NCBI GenBank assembly: GCA_963205105.1
Contig: CAUJJW010000322.1
Span: 1 to 64,000 of the forward strand
DNA: 64,000 bases
Origin: Verrucomicrobiota bacterium
GTDB taxonomy: Bacteria; Verrucomicrobiota; Verrucomicrobiia; Limisphaerales; CAIMTB01
Reading direction: 5' to 3'
The translations under genes and the position numbers were made by a program. Of this stretch, positions 16,722 to 24,578 are shown piece after piece. The stretch's first letter is position 1; each line of letters opens with the position of its first letter. A model generated the notes under the pieces. The model searched no databases and had not been told where the DNA came from. It saw only the letters and a list, made by a program, of their open reading frames with translations.

Positions 16722-16789
16722 CGGCCGAGTCGCGGGATTCATGGAGTGTCGCTACCGACACCTGAGACCAACGTCAAGCCGCCACTCGA

Positions 16790-18076
16790 ATGCCAGCATT
16801 CCCGCGACCATTGCCCGGCGCCCCACCGCGCCCTAACGTCATCGCGGTGACCGCCGCGGCACGCACAGAAACGACGTTTCGCATCGAGCGGTGGCGCGCC
16901 CTCACCAGCGGCATTCTCGAAACCGCTGGCACCACGTTCCTGCTGCTCGTCGCCGTCCGCTGGTTTCACGCCGGCGCCTTCGCCAAGGCCCTCGTCGCCG
17001 CCGGCAGCAGTGTCGGATTGCTGATCACCCCACTCGTCGTCACCTACGTCACCCGCCGAGTACTCTCCCCGTCCCTCGCCGCCTGCCGCATCATGCTCGT
17101 CGGCGCCGCCGCCTTCGTCGTTCCCGCTCTCTTCCCCTGGCAACCCATCTACGTCGCCGGCGCCGTCCTCGGCATGACCATGGTCTCCGCCGTCATTCCG
17201 CTGCTCACCCAGATGTATCAGGAGAATTACCCCGCCGATCAGCGCGGTCGCCTGTTCTCCCGAACCGTCGTCATCCGAATCCTCGCCGCCGCCCTCTTCG
17301 CCAAAGCCGCCGGCATGATCCTCGCCAACGACCTGGCACACTTCCGCTGGCTGCTCTTGATCTTCGCCGCCTGCGCCGCAGCAGCTGCTGCCCTCCTGCG
17401 CCGATGCCCCACCACCCCGCTCCACGACTCCGGCGGCGCCCATCCGCTCCGCGCTCTCCGCTTCGTCCGCGAGGATGCCGTCTTCCGCCGCACCCTCATC
17501 GCCTGGATGCTCATGGGCTTCGCCAATCTCATGATGCTCCCTCTCCGCGTCGAATACCTGGCCCACGAACGCTACGGCCTCAGGCTGCCCGCCGACCAAA
17601 TCGCCCTCTACACCAGCGTCGTTCCCAACCTCGCCCGACTCGTCATGAGCCCCGTCTGGGGCTGGCTCTTCGACCGGATGAATTTCTTCACGTTGAGAGT
17701 CACCCTCAACGTCGGTTTCATGATCGGGATCCTCTCCTTCTTCACCACCGGAAGCACCTCCGGCCTCATCGCCGGTGCCATCATCTACGGCATCTCCAAC
17801 GCCGGCGGCGATGTGGCCTGGAGTCTGTGGGTCACCAAATTCGCCCCCGCCGGCCGGGTCGCGGATTACATGTCCGTCCACACCTTCTTCACCGGGGTTC
17901 GTGGTGTGTTCGCCCCACTCGTCGCCTTCCAACTCGCCGCCGTCGCCTCGCTGCCTACCCTCGGCTGGATCTCCGCCAGCCTCATCGGCGCCGCCTGTTT
18001 GGTTCTCCTTCCGGATACCCGCTCCAAAAACGGGGTCCAAAACGCCAAGGCTCTCGTCGAAGAGGTCTCCGAATGA
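16790..18076 (+). CDS. Major facilitator superfamily transporter
   Basis: 428 residues with about 12 hydrophobic helices distributed in two halves, joined by a cytoplasmic loop near RRCPTTPLHDSGGAHP. The QENYPADQRGRLFSR loop between helices corresponds to the loop 2-3/8-9 signature region of MFS proteins. The direction and substrate are not evident; it resembles uncharacterised MFS proteins of drug or sugar type. ATG at 16790. Its stop overlaps the start of the multiheme cytochrome gene (ATGA at 18073-18076), so the two are translationally coupled, an unusual pairing that may mean a transported substrate or metal linked to an extracytoplasmic redox reaction. Confidence 0.85.
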   Translation: MPAFPRPLPGAPPRPNVIAVTAAARTETTFRIERWRALTSGILETAGTTFLLLVAVRWFHAGAFAKALVAAGSSVGLLITPLVVTYVTRRVLSPSLAACRIMLVGAAAFVVPALFPWQPIYVAGAVLGMTMVSAVIPLLTQMYQENYPADQRGRLFSRTVVIRILAAALFAKAAGMILANDLAHFRWLLLIFAACAAAAAALLRRCPTTPLHDSGGAHPLRALRFVREDAVFRRTLIAWMLMGFANLMMLPLRVEYLAHERYGLRLPADQIALYTSVVPNLARLVMSPVWGWLFDRMNFFTLRVTLNVGFMIGILSFFTTGSTSGLIAGAIIYGISNAGGDVAWSLWVTKFAPAGRVADYMSVHTFFTGVRGVFAPLVAFQLAAVASLPTLGWISASLIGAACLVLLPDTRSKNGVQNAKALVEEVSE

Positions 18077-20082
18077 AGGCACCCTCCCTCCCCCTCGCCC
18101 ACTCCGGCATCACCCGCCGGATCACCGCCACCGCAGTCCTCGCCACTCTTCAATTCCACCCAACCACCGCGCAGGCCCAACTGGCCCTGCGCCTCCAGGC
18201 CGATGGGGTTTCTCTGGAGCGTCAGGCTTCCACTATCGTTCTCCACGTTCCCAACGGCGGCACACCTTCGCCCTTCATCCCAACCGGGCCCTTCACCGCC
18301 GAGTGGAACGGCTGCCTGAATCTCGACCTCCGAGCCGATTACCAATTCCAAGCCCAGCACGCCGGGGCTTTCTCCCTCGAAATCAACGGCACATCCCTCT
18401 TCAACACTTCTCAGTCCGCCAGCCTCACCGACTGGTCCCGCGCGGTTCGATTGAAGAAGGGCACCAATTCCATCCGCGTCCTCCTCAGCCGGACGAACGA
18501 TTCCAAGGCGAGCCTGCAACTCTCCTGGCGCGCCCGGGGAATTCCCCCGTCCCCCATCCCCCTCAGCGCGTTCGGCCCCGGCATTCCTCCCGTCGACAAC
18601 CAAGACGCCACAGCCCCCAACGCCCAACGCGGACGCGACACTTTCCTGCTCCATCGCTGCGGCAAATGCCACGCCCCAGAGGTTTCTTCCCCGGTGCCTG
18701 ATCTCAGTGCCGACTCCCCATCATTCGCCGGAATCGGCTCCCGCCGCAGCCCTGCCTGGATGGCGCGTTGGATCCTTAACCCCGCCTCGCTTCGGTCGGT
18801 GGCCACCATGCCAGCACTCCTTCATGGCCCGTCGGCCCAATCGGAAGCCGCCGACATCGCCGCCTGGCTTGGCTCGCTCACCAGCCCGGATGCCCCCAAA
18901 CCATCCACCACCCCACCCGTGCCAGCGATCGGCGGAGCCCTCGTGGAGTCGCTCCTCTGCCGTTCCTGCCACACCTTTTACAACGACATCGAAACTCGCG
19001 AGAAGGTGTCCCTCCGTTTGGTCCCGGAAAAATTTGTCTCCACGGTCAATCTGGCCGCGTATCTCCTGGCCCCCGAGCGACATTACGCGTGGAGCCGGAT
19101 GCCTAATTTCCAGCTTTCAGCAGACGAGGCAGGCCATATCGCGTCGTTCATCATGCAGGATACGCCTGCCCAGCAACCCCGCCTGACGGACGTCGACCCG
19201 CAACAGATCCGGCGCGGACGCGATCTCGCCCAGGAACGTGGCTGCTTTCGATGCCACAGCGATCCCGAGAAACCGTCCCCACAACCGGGGTCTCCCATGG
19301 GCCCTCCCGTCAGTGCCCTCGCACGAAACGATGGTGTCGCCGGCTGCCTCGCTGAACCCCGCGGCACCTCCGTGAACCCAGCTCCGGGATTCCCCCAGTA
19401 CTCGTTTTCCTCCGCCCAGAAAGGAGATCTCGCAGCGTTCCTGCGTTCCGGAAACGCCTCGCTCGGACGTCATGAGTCCACTGACTTCGCTGCCCGTTGG
19501 ACCCGCGAACTTCGCTGCGGGGACTGCCATTCCAAGGCCGAAGGCCTGCCGCGCCTGGAGGGTGCAGGGGACAAATTCCGACCCGAATGGGTCTCCCGCT
19601 TGATCAGCGGACAAGTGCCTTACAAGCCGCGTCCCTGGCTGGCGAGTCGGATGCCTGCTTTCCCAGCGTTTGCCAGTCGACTCGCCGAGGGCTTCGCCGC
19701 CATGGAAGGCCTGCCAGCTCAATCCGAACCACTCCCTCCACCACACCCGGAGGCAGCAGCGATCGGCCGAAAACTGGTTTCCGCATCGGCGGGCTTCGCC
19801 TGCGTGACGTGCCATGCCATTGGATCGTTCGCCGGGTCGGCGATTTTTGAAGCCCCTGGCGTCAATCTCGCCCATGCCGTCGATCGCTTGCGGCCTGAAT
19901 TCTTCATGCGCTGGGTTCGCAACCCCCAGTCGTTCGATCCCGCCACCAAAATGCCGCTGTACTTCGACGACGACGGGAACAGCGCCCTGGCGGACTACTT
20001 TGGCGGCGACGGCCCAAAAACGCTTCATGCGCTTTGGGAGTACCTGAGGCCAGGCCTCCAGACCCCGCCTCCGGAACCATAA
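18073..20082 (+). CDS. Exported five-heme cytochrome c with N-terminal beta domain
   Basis: 669 residues with a Sec signal peptide (cleavage near AQAQ at about 36). Residues 38-155 form a beta-rich domain resembling PA14-like domains (AEWNGCLNLDLRADYQFQ, then FSLEINGTSLFN). Five CxxCH heme-binding sites follow: 196-200, 296-300, 391-395, 482-486 and 577-581, arranged as successive class I cytochrome c modules with candidate axial Met in TMPALL, RMPNF, RMPAF and KMPLY. It should transfer electrons in the periplasm, probably to a terminal oxidase or an oxidoreductase. ATG at 18073 was chosen because it gives the signal peptide and overlaps the MFS stop; in-frame upstream sequence is antisense-like and Arg/Pro-rich. 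Confidence 0.9.
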   Translation: MKAPSLPLAHSGITRRITATAVLATLQFHPTTAQAQLALRLQADGVSLERQASTIVLHVPNGGTPSPFIPTGPFTAEWNGCLNLDLRADYQFQAQHAGAFSLEINGTSLFNTSQSASLTDWSRAVRLKKGTNSIRVLLSRTNDSKASLQLSWRARGIPPSPIPLSAFGPGIPPVDNQDATAPNAQRGRDTFLLHRCGKCHAPEVSSPVPDLSADSPSFAGIGSRRSPAWMARWILNPASLRSVATMPALLHGPSAQSEAADIAAWLGSLTSPDAPKPSTTPPVPAIGGALVESLLCRSCHTFYNDIETREKVSLRLVPEKFVSTVNLAAYLLAPERHYAWSRMPNFQLSADEAGHIASFIMQDTPAQQPRLTDVDPQQIRRGRDLAQERGCFRCHSDPEKPSPQPGSPMGPPVSALARNDGVAGCLAEPRGTSVNPAPGFPQYSFSSAQKGDLAAFLRSGNASLGRHESTDFAARWTRELRCGDCHSKAEGLPRLEGAGDKFRPEWVSRLISGQVPYKPRPWLASRMPAFPAFASRLAEGFAAMEGLPAQSEPLPPPHPEAAAIGRKLVSASAGFACVTCHAIGSFAGSAIFEAPGVNLAHAVDRLRPEFFMRWVRNPQSFDPATKMPLYFDDDGNSALADYFGGDGPKTLHALWEYLRPGLQTPPPEP

Positions 20083-20093
20083 ACCAAAAAAAA

Positions 20094-20117
20094 GGGGCCG
20101 ACCTTTCGGTCGGCCCC
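20094..20117 (-). terminator. Intrinsic terminator of the OmcB-like gene
   Basis: GGGGCCGACC (20094-20103) and GGTCGGCCCC (20108-20117) form a perfect 10-bp stem with a 4-base loop. On the minus strand it is followed directly by a run of eight or more T, the layout of a rho-independent terminator. It lies 28 bases past the stop of the minus-strand gene. The convergent cytochrome gene ends 11 bases away and may also use the hairpin. Confidence 0.9.
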
Positions 20118-20144
20118 CTGGCGAAACTCTTTCGAGCGTTGGGA

Positions 20145-21818
20145 TCAGTACACCGTGGTGGACTCGATCTCGACGATCGGGTTCGTGCGAACCCGGGTGG
20201 TCACGTCGACTTGGAACCGGGCGTCCGCCGCCTTCAAGCCCTTGCCCTTCACCGTGTAGGTGACGGCCTGCTTGACGGCCAGGCTGGAAACAACCGGCCA
20301 GGTCACCGTCTTGCCCGCGACCACGCCGCCATTGGAGGCAACGCCGGGGTCAATCTCGTCGGGGAAGGTCGCCTTGATCGCGAGGCCTTCGATGGCGAGA
20401 CCGCCACCCTGGTTGGTCACGCGGATCGTGTAGGTCGTCTCTTCGCCGACTTGGATCGGATCAGGATCATCAACCACTTCCACGAGGATCGCGTTGATGC
20501 CTTGGATGAACACGTTGCAGCTGGTGTTCGCGGGTTCGGCGCACACGCCCTTGGCGGAAGCCTTGAACGCGTAGTCGCCACCGTTGGCTCCGGAGAACGT
20601 CGCGCAGACCTTCTTGCTGGCGCCAGGAGCGAGCGAACCCACGTTCCAGACCAGGTTGCCGCCCGTCGCCGTGCCGCCATCCGTCGCGGAACGGAAGGTG
20701 AGACCGGCCGGAACCGGGAGTTCGATGACCGTGTTCGCGGCCGCCGCGTCACCGGTGTTCTTGACTTCCCAGCACACTTCAAACGGACGACCGATCATCT
20801 CGGTGAACTTCAGCCCGAGCGGGCCATCCTTCATGGAGGGTGTCAGGCAGGCGATTTCGAGCGCCGGCTTCACAACTTTGACGGACGCCTGCGCGGTCGC
20901 ATCCACGCCTTGGGCGCTGGTCGCCTGAGCGGGGTTCGTGAACGAACCCGTGCGGCTGGCCTTCGCATTGAAGGTGAATTCCTTGCTCTGGCCAGGAGCC
21001 AGCGTACCGGCATCAAACGTGGTCGGAACATCGCTGGTCAGTCCGGACGGCAGCGTGTCGGTCACCTTGACGTTGGTCAGCGGGCTGGTGCCCGAGTTCT
21101 TGACCACCAGCTTGACCGGGATCGGATCGCACTGGGTCACTTGCGCCGGCATCGTCTTCACCAGCTCGATGGCCGGCTTCACGACTTTGATCGGCTCGCA
21201 GAGGATCGGCAGGTAGGTCGCCCATCCGCAGGTGGTCACGGTGCCTTCGGTCGAAGCCGAACCCGTCACCACGATCGTCTTGGTTTCGCGAGGAGCCAGA
21301 TGGTCAATCTTCCAGGTGGCAACGCCGCCGGAGACCGAATCCGCCCGAGGGGTCGCATCGCCCGGCGCGAAGTTGTCGGTGACCTTGTCGGTCACCATGA
21401 CCTGCGACAGGTGATAGTCCGTCAGGTTGATCACGCGGTATTCATAGCTGAACGGCTTGCCCACCATCACTTCAGCAGGAACCACCTTCTCAAGAAGGAG
21501 ACCGCTGCTGTCGCGAAGGCCCGTCGGGAACGCCATCGAACCGCGCACCTTCTTCAGCCCACCTTCCTCGAAGGTGGTGTGGGAAGGACCATAACCGCCG
21601 GAAGAACGTACAGCGGGGGCCGGCGCGGGAGCCGGAGTAACGCGCGCTTGCGCAGAAGGAGGAGTCTCCTTAGCGGGCTTCGCAGCCTTGGTGGAGGTTC
21701 CGGAGCCGTAGCTTGAACGAGTTGAAGATTTCGCCGTCGTGGTGGAGCAGCAGCCTGTGATGAGCAGTGCCGCACTCAACGCCGCCAGCAGCGAGAACGC
21801 CTTGCTGTGAATTCGCAT
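20145..21818 (-). CDS. Cysteine-containing outer-membrane lipoprotein resembling chlamydial OmcB
   Basis: 557 residues. The lipoprotein signal ends LLITGC (Cys23), then a Ser/Thr/Pro/Ala linker (about 25-75). The rest is four to five DUF11-type Ig-like repeats with the recurrent pattern ...NVKVTDTLPSGL...FDAGTLAPGQSKEF. Scattered Cys residues occur in short contexts such as TQCDPIPVKLVV and WATYLPILCEPIKVV. The repeat layout, the TWKIDHLAP and VGEETTYTIRVTNQG motifs and the ending VEIESTTVY match by eye the chlamydial large cysteine-rich protein OmcB (ending NTHIY), though with far fewer Cys. OmcB cross-links the chlamydial envelope. A structural outer-membrane role is therefore likely. ATG at 21818 was chosen because it gives the lipobox. 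The gene has its own promoter and terminator. Confidence 0.8.
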   Translation of the reverse strand: MRIHSKAFSLLAALSAALLITGCCSTTTAKSSTRSSYGSGTSTKAAKPAKETPPSAQARVTPAPAPAPAVRSSGGYGPSHTTFEEGGLKKVRGSMAFPTGLRDSSGLLLEKVVPAEVMVGKPFSYEYRVINLTDYHLSQVMVTDKVTDNFAPGDATPRADSVSGGVATWKIDHLAPRETKTIVVTGSASTEGTVTTCGWATYLPILCEPIKVVKPAIELVKTMPAQVTQCDPIPVKLVVKNSGTSPLTNVKVTDTLPSGLTSDVPTTFDAGTLAPGQSKEFTFNAKASRTGSFTNPAQATSAQGVDATAQASVKVVKPALEIACLTPSMKDGPLGLKFTEMIGRPFEVCWEVKNTGDAAAANTVIELPVPAGLTFRSATDGGTATGGNLVWNVGSLAPGASKKVCATFSGANGGDYAFKASAKGVCAEPANTSCNVFIQGINAILVEVVDDPDPIQVGEETTYTIRVTNQGGGLAIEGLAIKATFPDEIDPGVASNGGVVAGKTVTWPVVSSLAVKQAVTYTVKGKGLKAADARFQVDVTTRVRTNPIVEIESTTVY

Positions 21819-21889
21819 AGTGAGTTGTTTGCTTTCGAATGTCGTACCGTACACTCCCTTGCCGTGCGGCCCAGGCGTGTCGGGTGCCC

Positions 21890-21917
21890 ACTATGAAAGG
21901 GGGGATCAGTCTGTCAA
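21890..21917 (-). promoter_or_regulatory. Sigma-70-type promoter for the OmcB-like gene
   Basis: On the minus strand, TTGACA (21912-21917, a perfect -35) is followed after 16 bases by CATAGT (21890-21895, four of six -10 positions). The predicted start of transcription near 21883 leaves a leader of about 65 bases to the ATG at 21818. It lies between thiD and this gene, giving it independent expression. Confidence 0.6.
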
Positions 21918-21993
21918 GGGGTGCGATTCATGATCCCAGCTCATGCTTTCCAGCCCGTTTCCACCCGCCTAGTGAACGTGGCCCGAAGTCAAA

Positions 21994-22791
21994 TCAGGCT
22001 CTCCAGAGGTGCTCCAGAACGTCCCTTCCGTCAACCCGCACGCTTTGCCCGATCGCCTGAGTGATGTAGGCCTTTCCCAACTGCACGGCATGGGACAGCC
22101 CGCACCCCAACCCCAGATAGCCGGCGATTGCCGCCGAATACGTGCACCCCGTCCCATGACTCGACACCCGACGCACCCGAGGCGCACTCAGAAGAAGTTC
22201 CTCCGTTCCATCCCAAAAAACATCCACCGCCTCCGGCCCGGCCAGGTGTCCCCCTTTGATCAAGGCCGCGCAACCATAACGCTCCCGAAGGCGCCTCGCC
22301 GCCTTCCGAAGGTCCTCCACGTCGTGGATTTCCAGATCCGTCAGCACCTTGGCCTCGTCCAGATTCGGGGTGGCAAGGTTGGCCAGGGGCAGCAGACGGT
22401 CCCGCATCGCCGCCATCGCCCTCGGCTTCAACAACCGAGCACCACTCGTTGCGATCATCACCGGATCCACCACCAGCGGCGGACATTTCAACGCCCCCAG
22501 GCTCTTCACCACTTGTTCGATCAGCGCTAGGGAATAGAGCATGCCCGTCTTGATCGCCGCCGGCTTGAACCCCTCGAAAACCGCCTGCATTTGAAGTCGC
22601 AACATCTCCGCCGTCATCGGTTGAACCCCCAGCACCCCCTCCGGGTTCTGAGCCGTCACACAAGTCAGGACACTCGTTCCATGCACCCCAATTGACGCCA
22701 ACGTCTTGAGATCGGCCTGAACGCCCGCCCCACCCCCGCTGTCGGATCCGGCTATCGTCAAAACACAAGGTCGGGATGGTCGCGGCGGCAT
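21994..22791 (-). CDS. thiD: Hydroxymethylpyrimidine/phosphomethylpyrimidine kinase
   Basis: 265 residues of the ribokinase fold. The N-terminal GSDSGGGAGVQADLKT (about 15-30) is the HMP-binding signature, DPVMIATSG the phosphate and Mg region, and SSHGTGCTYSAAIAGYL the anion hole with the catalytic Asp replaced in the usual GTGCT context. It phosphorylates HMP and then HMP-P to HMP-PP for thiamine synthesis in the cytoplasm. The length is normal. No other thi gene and no TPP riboswitch is seen; the 91 bases before the divergent beta-propeller gene are too short to hold one. ATG at 22791. Confidence 0.93.
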   Translation of the reverse strand: MPPRPSRPCVLTIAGSDSGGGAGVQADLKTLASIGVHGTSVLTCVTAQNPEGVLGVQPMTAEMLRLQMQAVFEGFKPAAIKTGMLYSLALIEQVVKSLGALKCPPLVVDPVMIATSGARLLKPRAMAAMRDRLLPLANLATPNLDEAKVLTDLEIHDVEDLRKAARRLRERYGCAALIKGGHLAGPEAVDVFWDGTEELLLSAPRVRRVSSHGTGCTYSAAIAGYLGLGCGLSHAVQLGKAYITQAIGQSVRVDGRDVLEHLWRA

Positions 22792-22882
22792 GCAGCAAAG
22801 CCTGCCAGATTTGTTTCGCCCGGTGAATTAGAGTTCGCCGATCTCCGTTTCGTGCCGCAATTTGAAGTCAGGATTGCCTTCG

Positions 22883-24190
22883 ATGATCGGCCTGCCCCTC
22901 ATTCGCATCCATGCCCTCAGCACCACCCTGCTGCTGCTGATTGGCTCCAACACGGGGCGCTCAGCGCCCTGGCCGGCTTGGCGGGGCCCCACCCACGACG
23001 GCATCAGTCCGGAAACAAACGCCCCCCTGCGCTGGAGCCGATCGCAAAATGTCCGCTGGGTTCACCGGCTGCCTGAACCTGGCAATTCCACCCCCATCGT
23101 CTGGAGCAACTCCATCTTCGTCACCCAAGGCACTCGAAACCAACGTGGCCTCATCGCCATCGATCGTCGTACCGGACGCGCCCGATGGAACGTCGCCGAA
23201 GAGGCCCCCACCCTCGAACGCACCGAGCGAGGTCATCCTTTTTGTTCGCCATCACCCGTCACCGACGGCAATAGAGTTATCGCTTGGTTCGGTTCGGTCG
23301 GAGTGGTGGCCTACGACTTCGAAGGGAAAAAACTCTGGCACACGGAACTAGGGCCCCAGGATCACCAGTTCGGCTACGGCTCGTCACCTGTTCTTCACAA
23401 CCAACAGGTCTTTCTCAATTTCGGCCCCGGCACCCGCGAGTTCGTCGTCGCACTCGACAAGTCCAGCGGAAGGGAGCTCTGGAGAGTCAGCGGCCCCAAC
23501 GCCGGAAGCGACGACACCTACGGAACGTGGAGCACACCGTTCGTGACGCACGTCGACCAACAACCCCAACTCCTGGTCGCCCTCCGCGACTATTTCGCCG
23601 GCCTGGACCCAGCCACCGGAAAGGAAGTTTGGCACGCTCGCGGACTCGGCTTGCAGGCCAAAGCCTCCCCCATCGCCAATGGTAAGGTCGCTGTGATCTC
23701 CGGCGATCTCCGAGGTGCCGAGATCGCCGTCCAGCTCGGCGGCACCGGTGATGTCACCGAAACCCGCCGTCTCTGGAAGGAAAGCCCGCCCCGCCGTCGC
23801 GTAGCCTCCGGCATCATCCTTGGCGACCATATCTACGGAGCCCAGTCCAGCGGCCTCATGGATTGCGTCCACCTCGAAACCGGCGATGTGGTCTGGGCCG
23901 AGCGCATGTCAGGCTCCGGGGCAAACAGCGCCATTTGGTCCTCCCCCATTCTGGTCGGCAGCCGCATCTACTTTCATAATCAGGGAGGCGATACCGCAAT
24001 CGTCGAGGCTTCCCCTCGATTCAGGCAACTGGCCATCAATTCCATCGGCGAGCCTGGCAATGCCTCACCCGTCGTCGCGGATGGCGAGTTGTACTTGCGC
24101 ACCTACGCCGCCCTCTGGTGCATCCGTGAAGGCACACCTCCCACCGCAGCCGCCTCGCCCTCCCCGCTGACCTCCAACCGCACGCGTTAA
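22883..24190 (+). CDS. Exported PQQ-type beta-propeller protein
   Basis: 435 residues with a signal peptide (hydrophobic ALSTTLLLLIGSNTGRSA, cleavage near SAPWPAW). The mature part begins PAWRGPTHDGISPE, typical of secreted WD40-like/PQQ-like propellers of Verrucomicrobiota and Planctomycetota, and then has repeated blades of the type LIAIDRRTGRARWNV, VVALDKSSGRELWRV, GLDPATGKEVWHA and CVHLETGDVVWAE. No quinoprotein catalytic residues or heme sites are evident, so it is probably a binding or scaffold protein. ATG at 22883 was preferred to a TTG at 22862 because it fits the signal peptide. The small membrane protein gene follows after 16 bases. Confidence 0.82.
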   Translation: MIGLPLIRIHALSTTLLLLIGSNTGRSAPWPAWRGPTHDGISPETNAPLRWSRSQNVRWVHRLPEPGNSTPIVWSNSIFVTQGTRNQRGLIAIDRRTGRARWNVAEEAPTLERTERGHPFCSPSPVTDGNRVIAWFGSVGVVAYDFEGKKLWHTELGPQDHQFGYGSSPVLHNQQVFLNFGPGTREFVVALDKSSGRELWRVSGPNAGSDDTYGTWSTPFVTHVDQQPQLLVALRDYFAGLDPATGKEVWHARGLGLQAKASPIANGKVAVISGDLRGAEIAVQLGGTGDVTETRRLWKESPPRRRVASGIILGDHIYGAQSSGLMDCVHLETGDVVWAERMSGSGANSAIWSSPILVGSRIYFHNQGGDTAIVEASPRFRQLAINSIGEPGNASPVVADGELYLRTYAALWCIREGTPPTAAASPSPLTSNRTR

Positions 24191-24206
24191 ACGCCGCCAA
24201 GACCGC

Positions 24207-24578
24207 ATGTCACGATTCTTCGGCATTCTCCTCATGCTCATCACCGGGTCCGTCCTGGTGGAACTGATCGCCGCCGGAAGCCTGGACCCCATCGCCACCG
24301 GCACGGCTCTGGGCATCGCCTTCCTCTTCATCGGCTTCCTGCTCGGGGTCTTGGCCACCGCCCGCCAGTGGCTTTGGGCGATCCTGGGCGCCGCCGGATC
24401 CATCCTCGCCCAGTCGTTTTCAGGTCGTTTGAAACTCCCCTTCCCCGCCAGCGACGACCCGCGTTCCTGGATCCTCCTGACGGTGCCTCCCATCGCTTTG
24501 CTGCTTGGAGCATTCATCGGCGCCCGCACCTTGGAACGACGCGCCGAGGCTCGGATCAAACCCGAGCATGACGACTAG
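24207..24578 (+). CDS. Hypothetical small membrane protein
   Basis: 123 residues with four hydrophobic segments (FGILLMLITGSVLVELIA, ATGTALGIAFLFIGFLLGVL, WLWAILGAAGSILA, ILLTVPPIALLLGAFIGA) and a charged C-terminal tail. It resembles no family I recognise. ATG at 24207, 16 bases after the beta-propeller gene, so the two are probably co-transcribed. Its 3' end overlaps the 3' end of the convergent symporter gene by 23 bases; the overlap is compatible with both being real because both frames remain well supported. Confidence 0.6.
   Translation: MSRFFGILLMLITGSVLVELIAAGSLDPIATGTALGIAFLFIGFLLGVLATARQWLWAILGAAGSILAQSFSGRLKLPFPASDDPRSWILLTVPPIALLLGAFIGARTLERRAEARIKPEHDD

Noticed and set aside
16891-18072. 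Long in-frame extension upstream of the cytochrome c gene
   Set aside because: It overlaps the MFS transporter gene in another frame, its composition is Arg/Pro/His-rich as in shadow frames, and the signal peptide begins exactly at the ATG at 18073.
22792-22882. Possible TPP riboswitch for thiD
   Set aside because: The gap to the divergent gene is too short for the conserved TPP aptamer, and the CTGAGA thi-box pattern was not seen.
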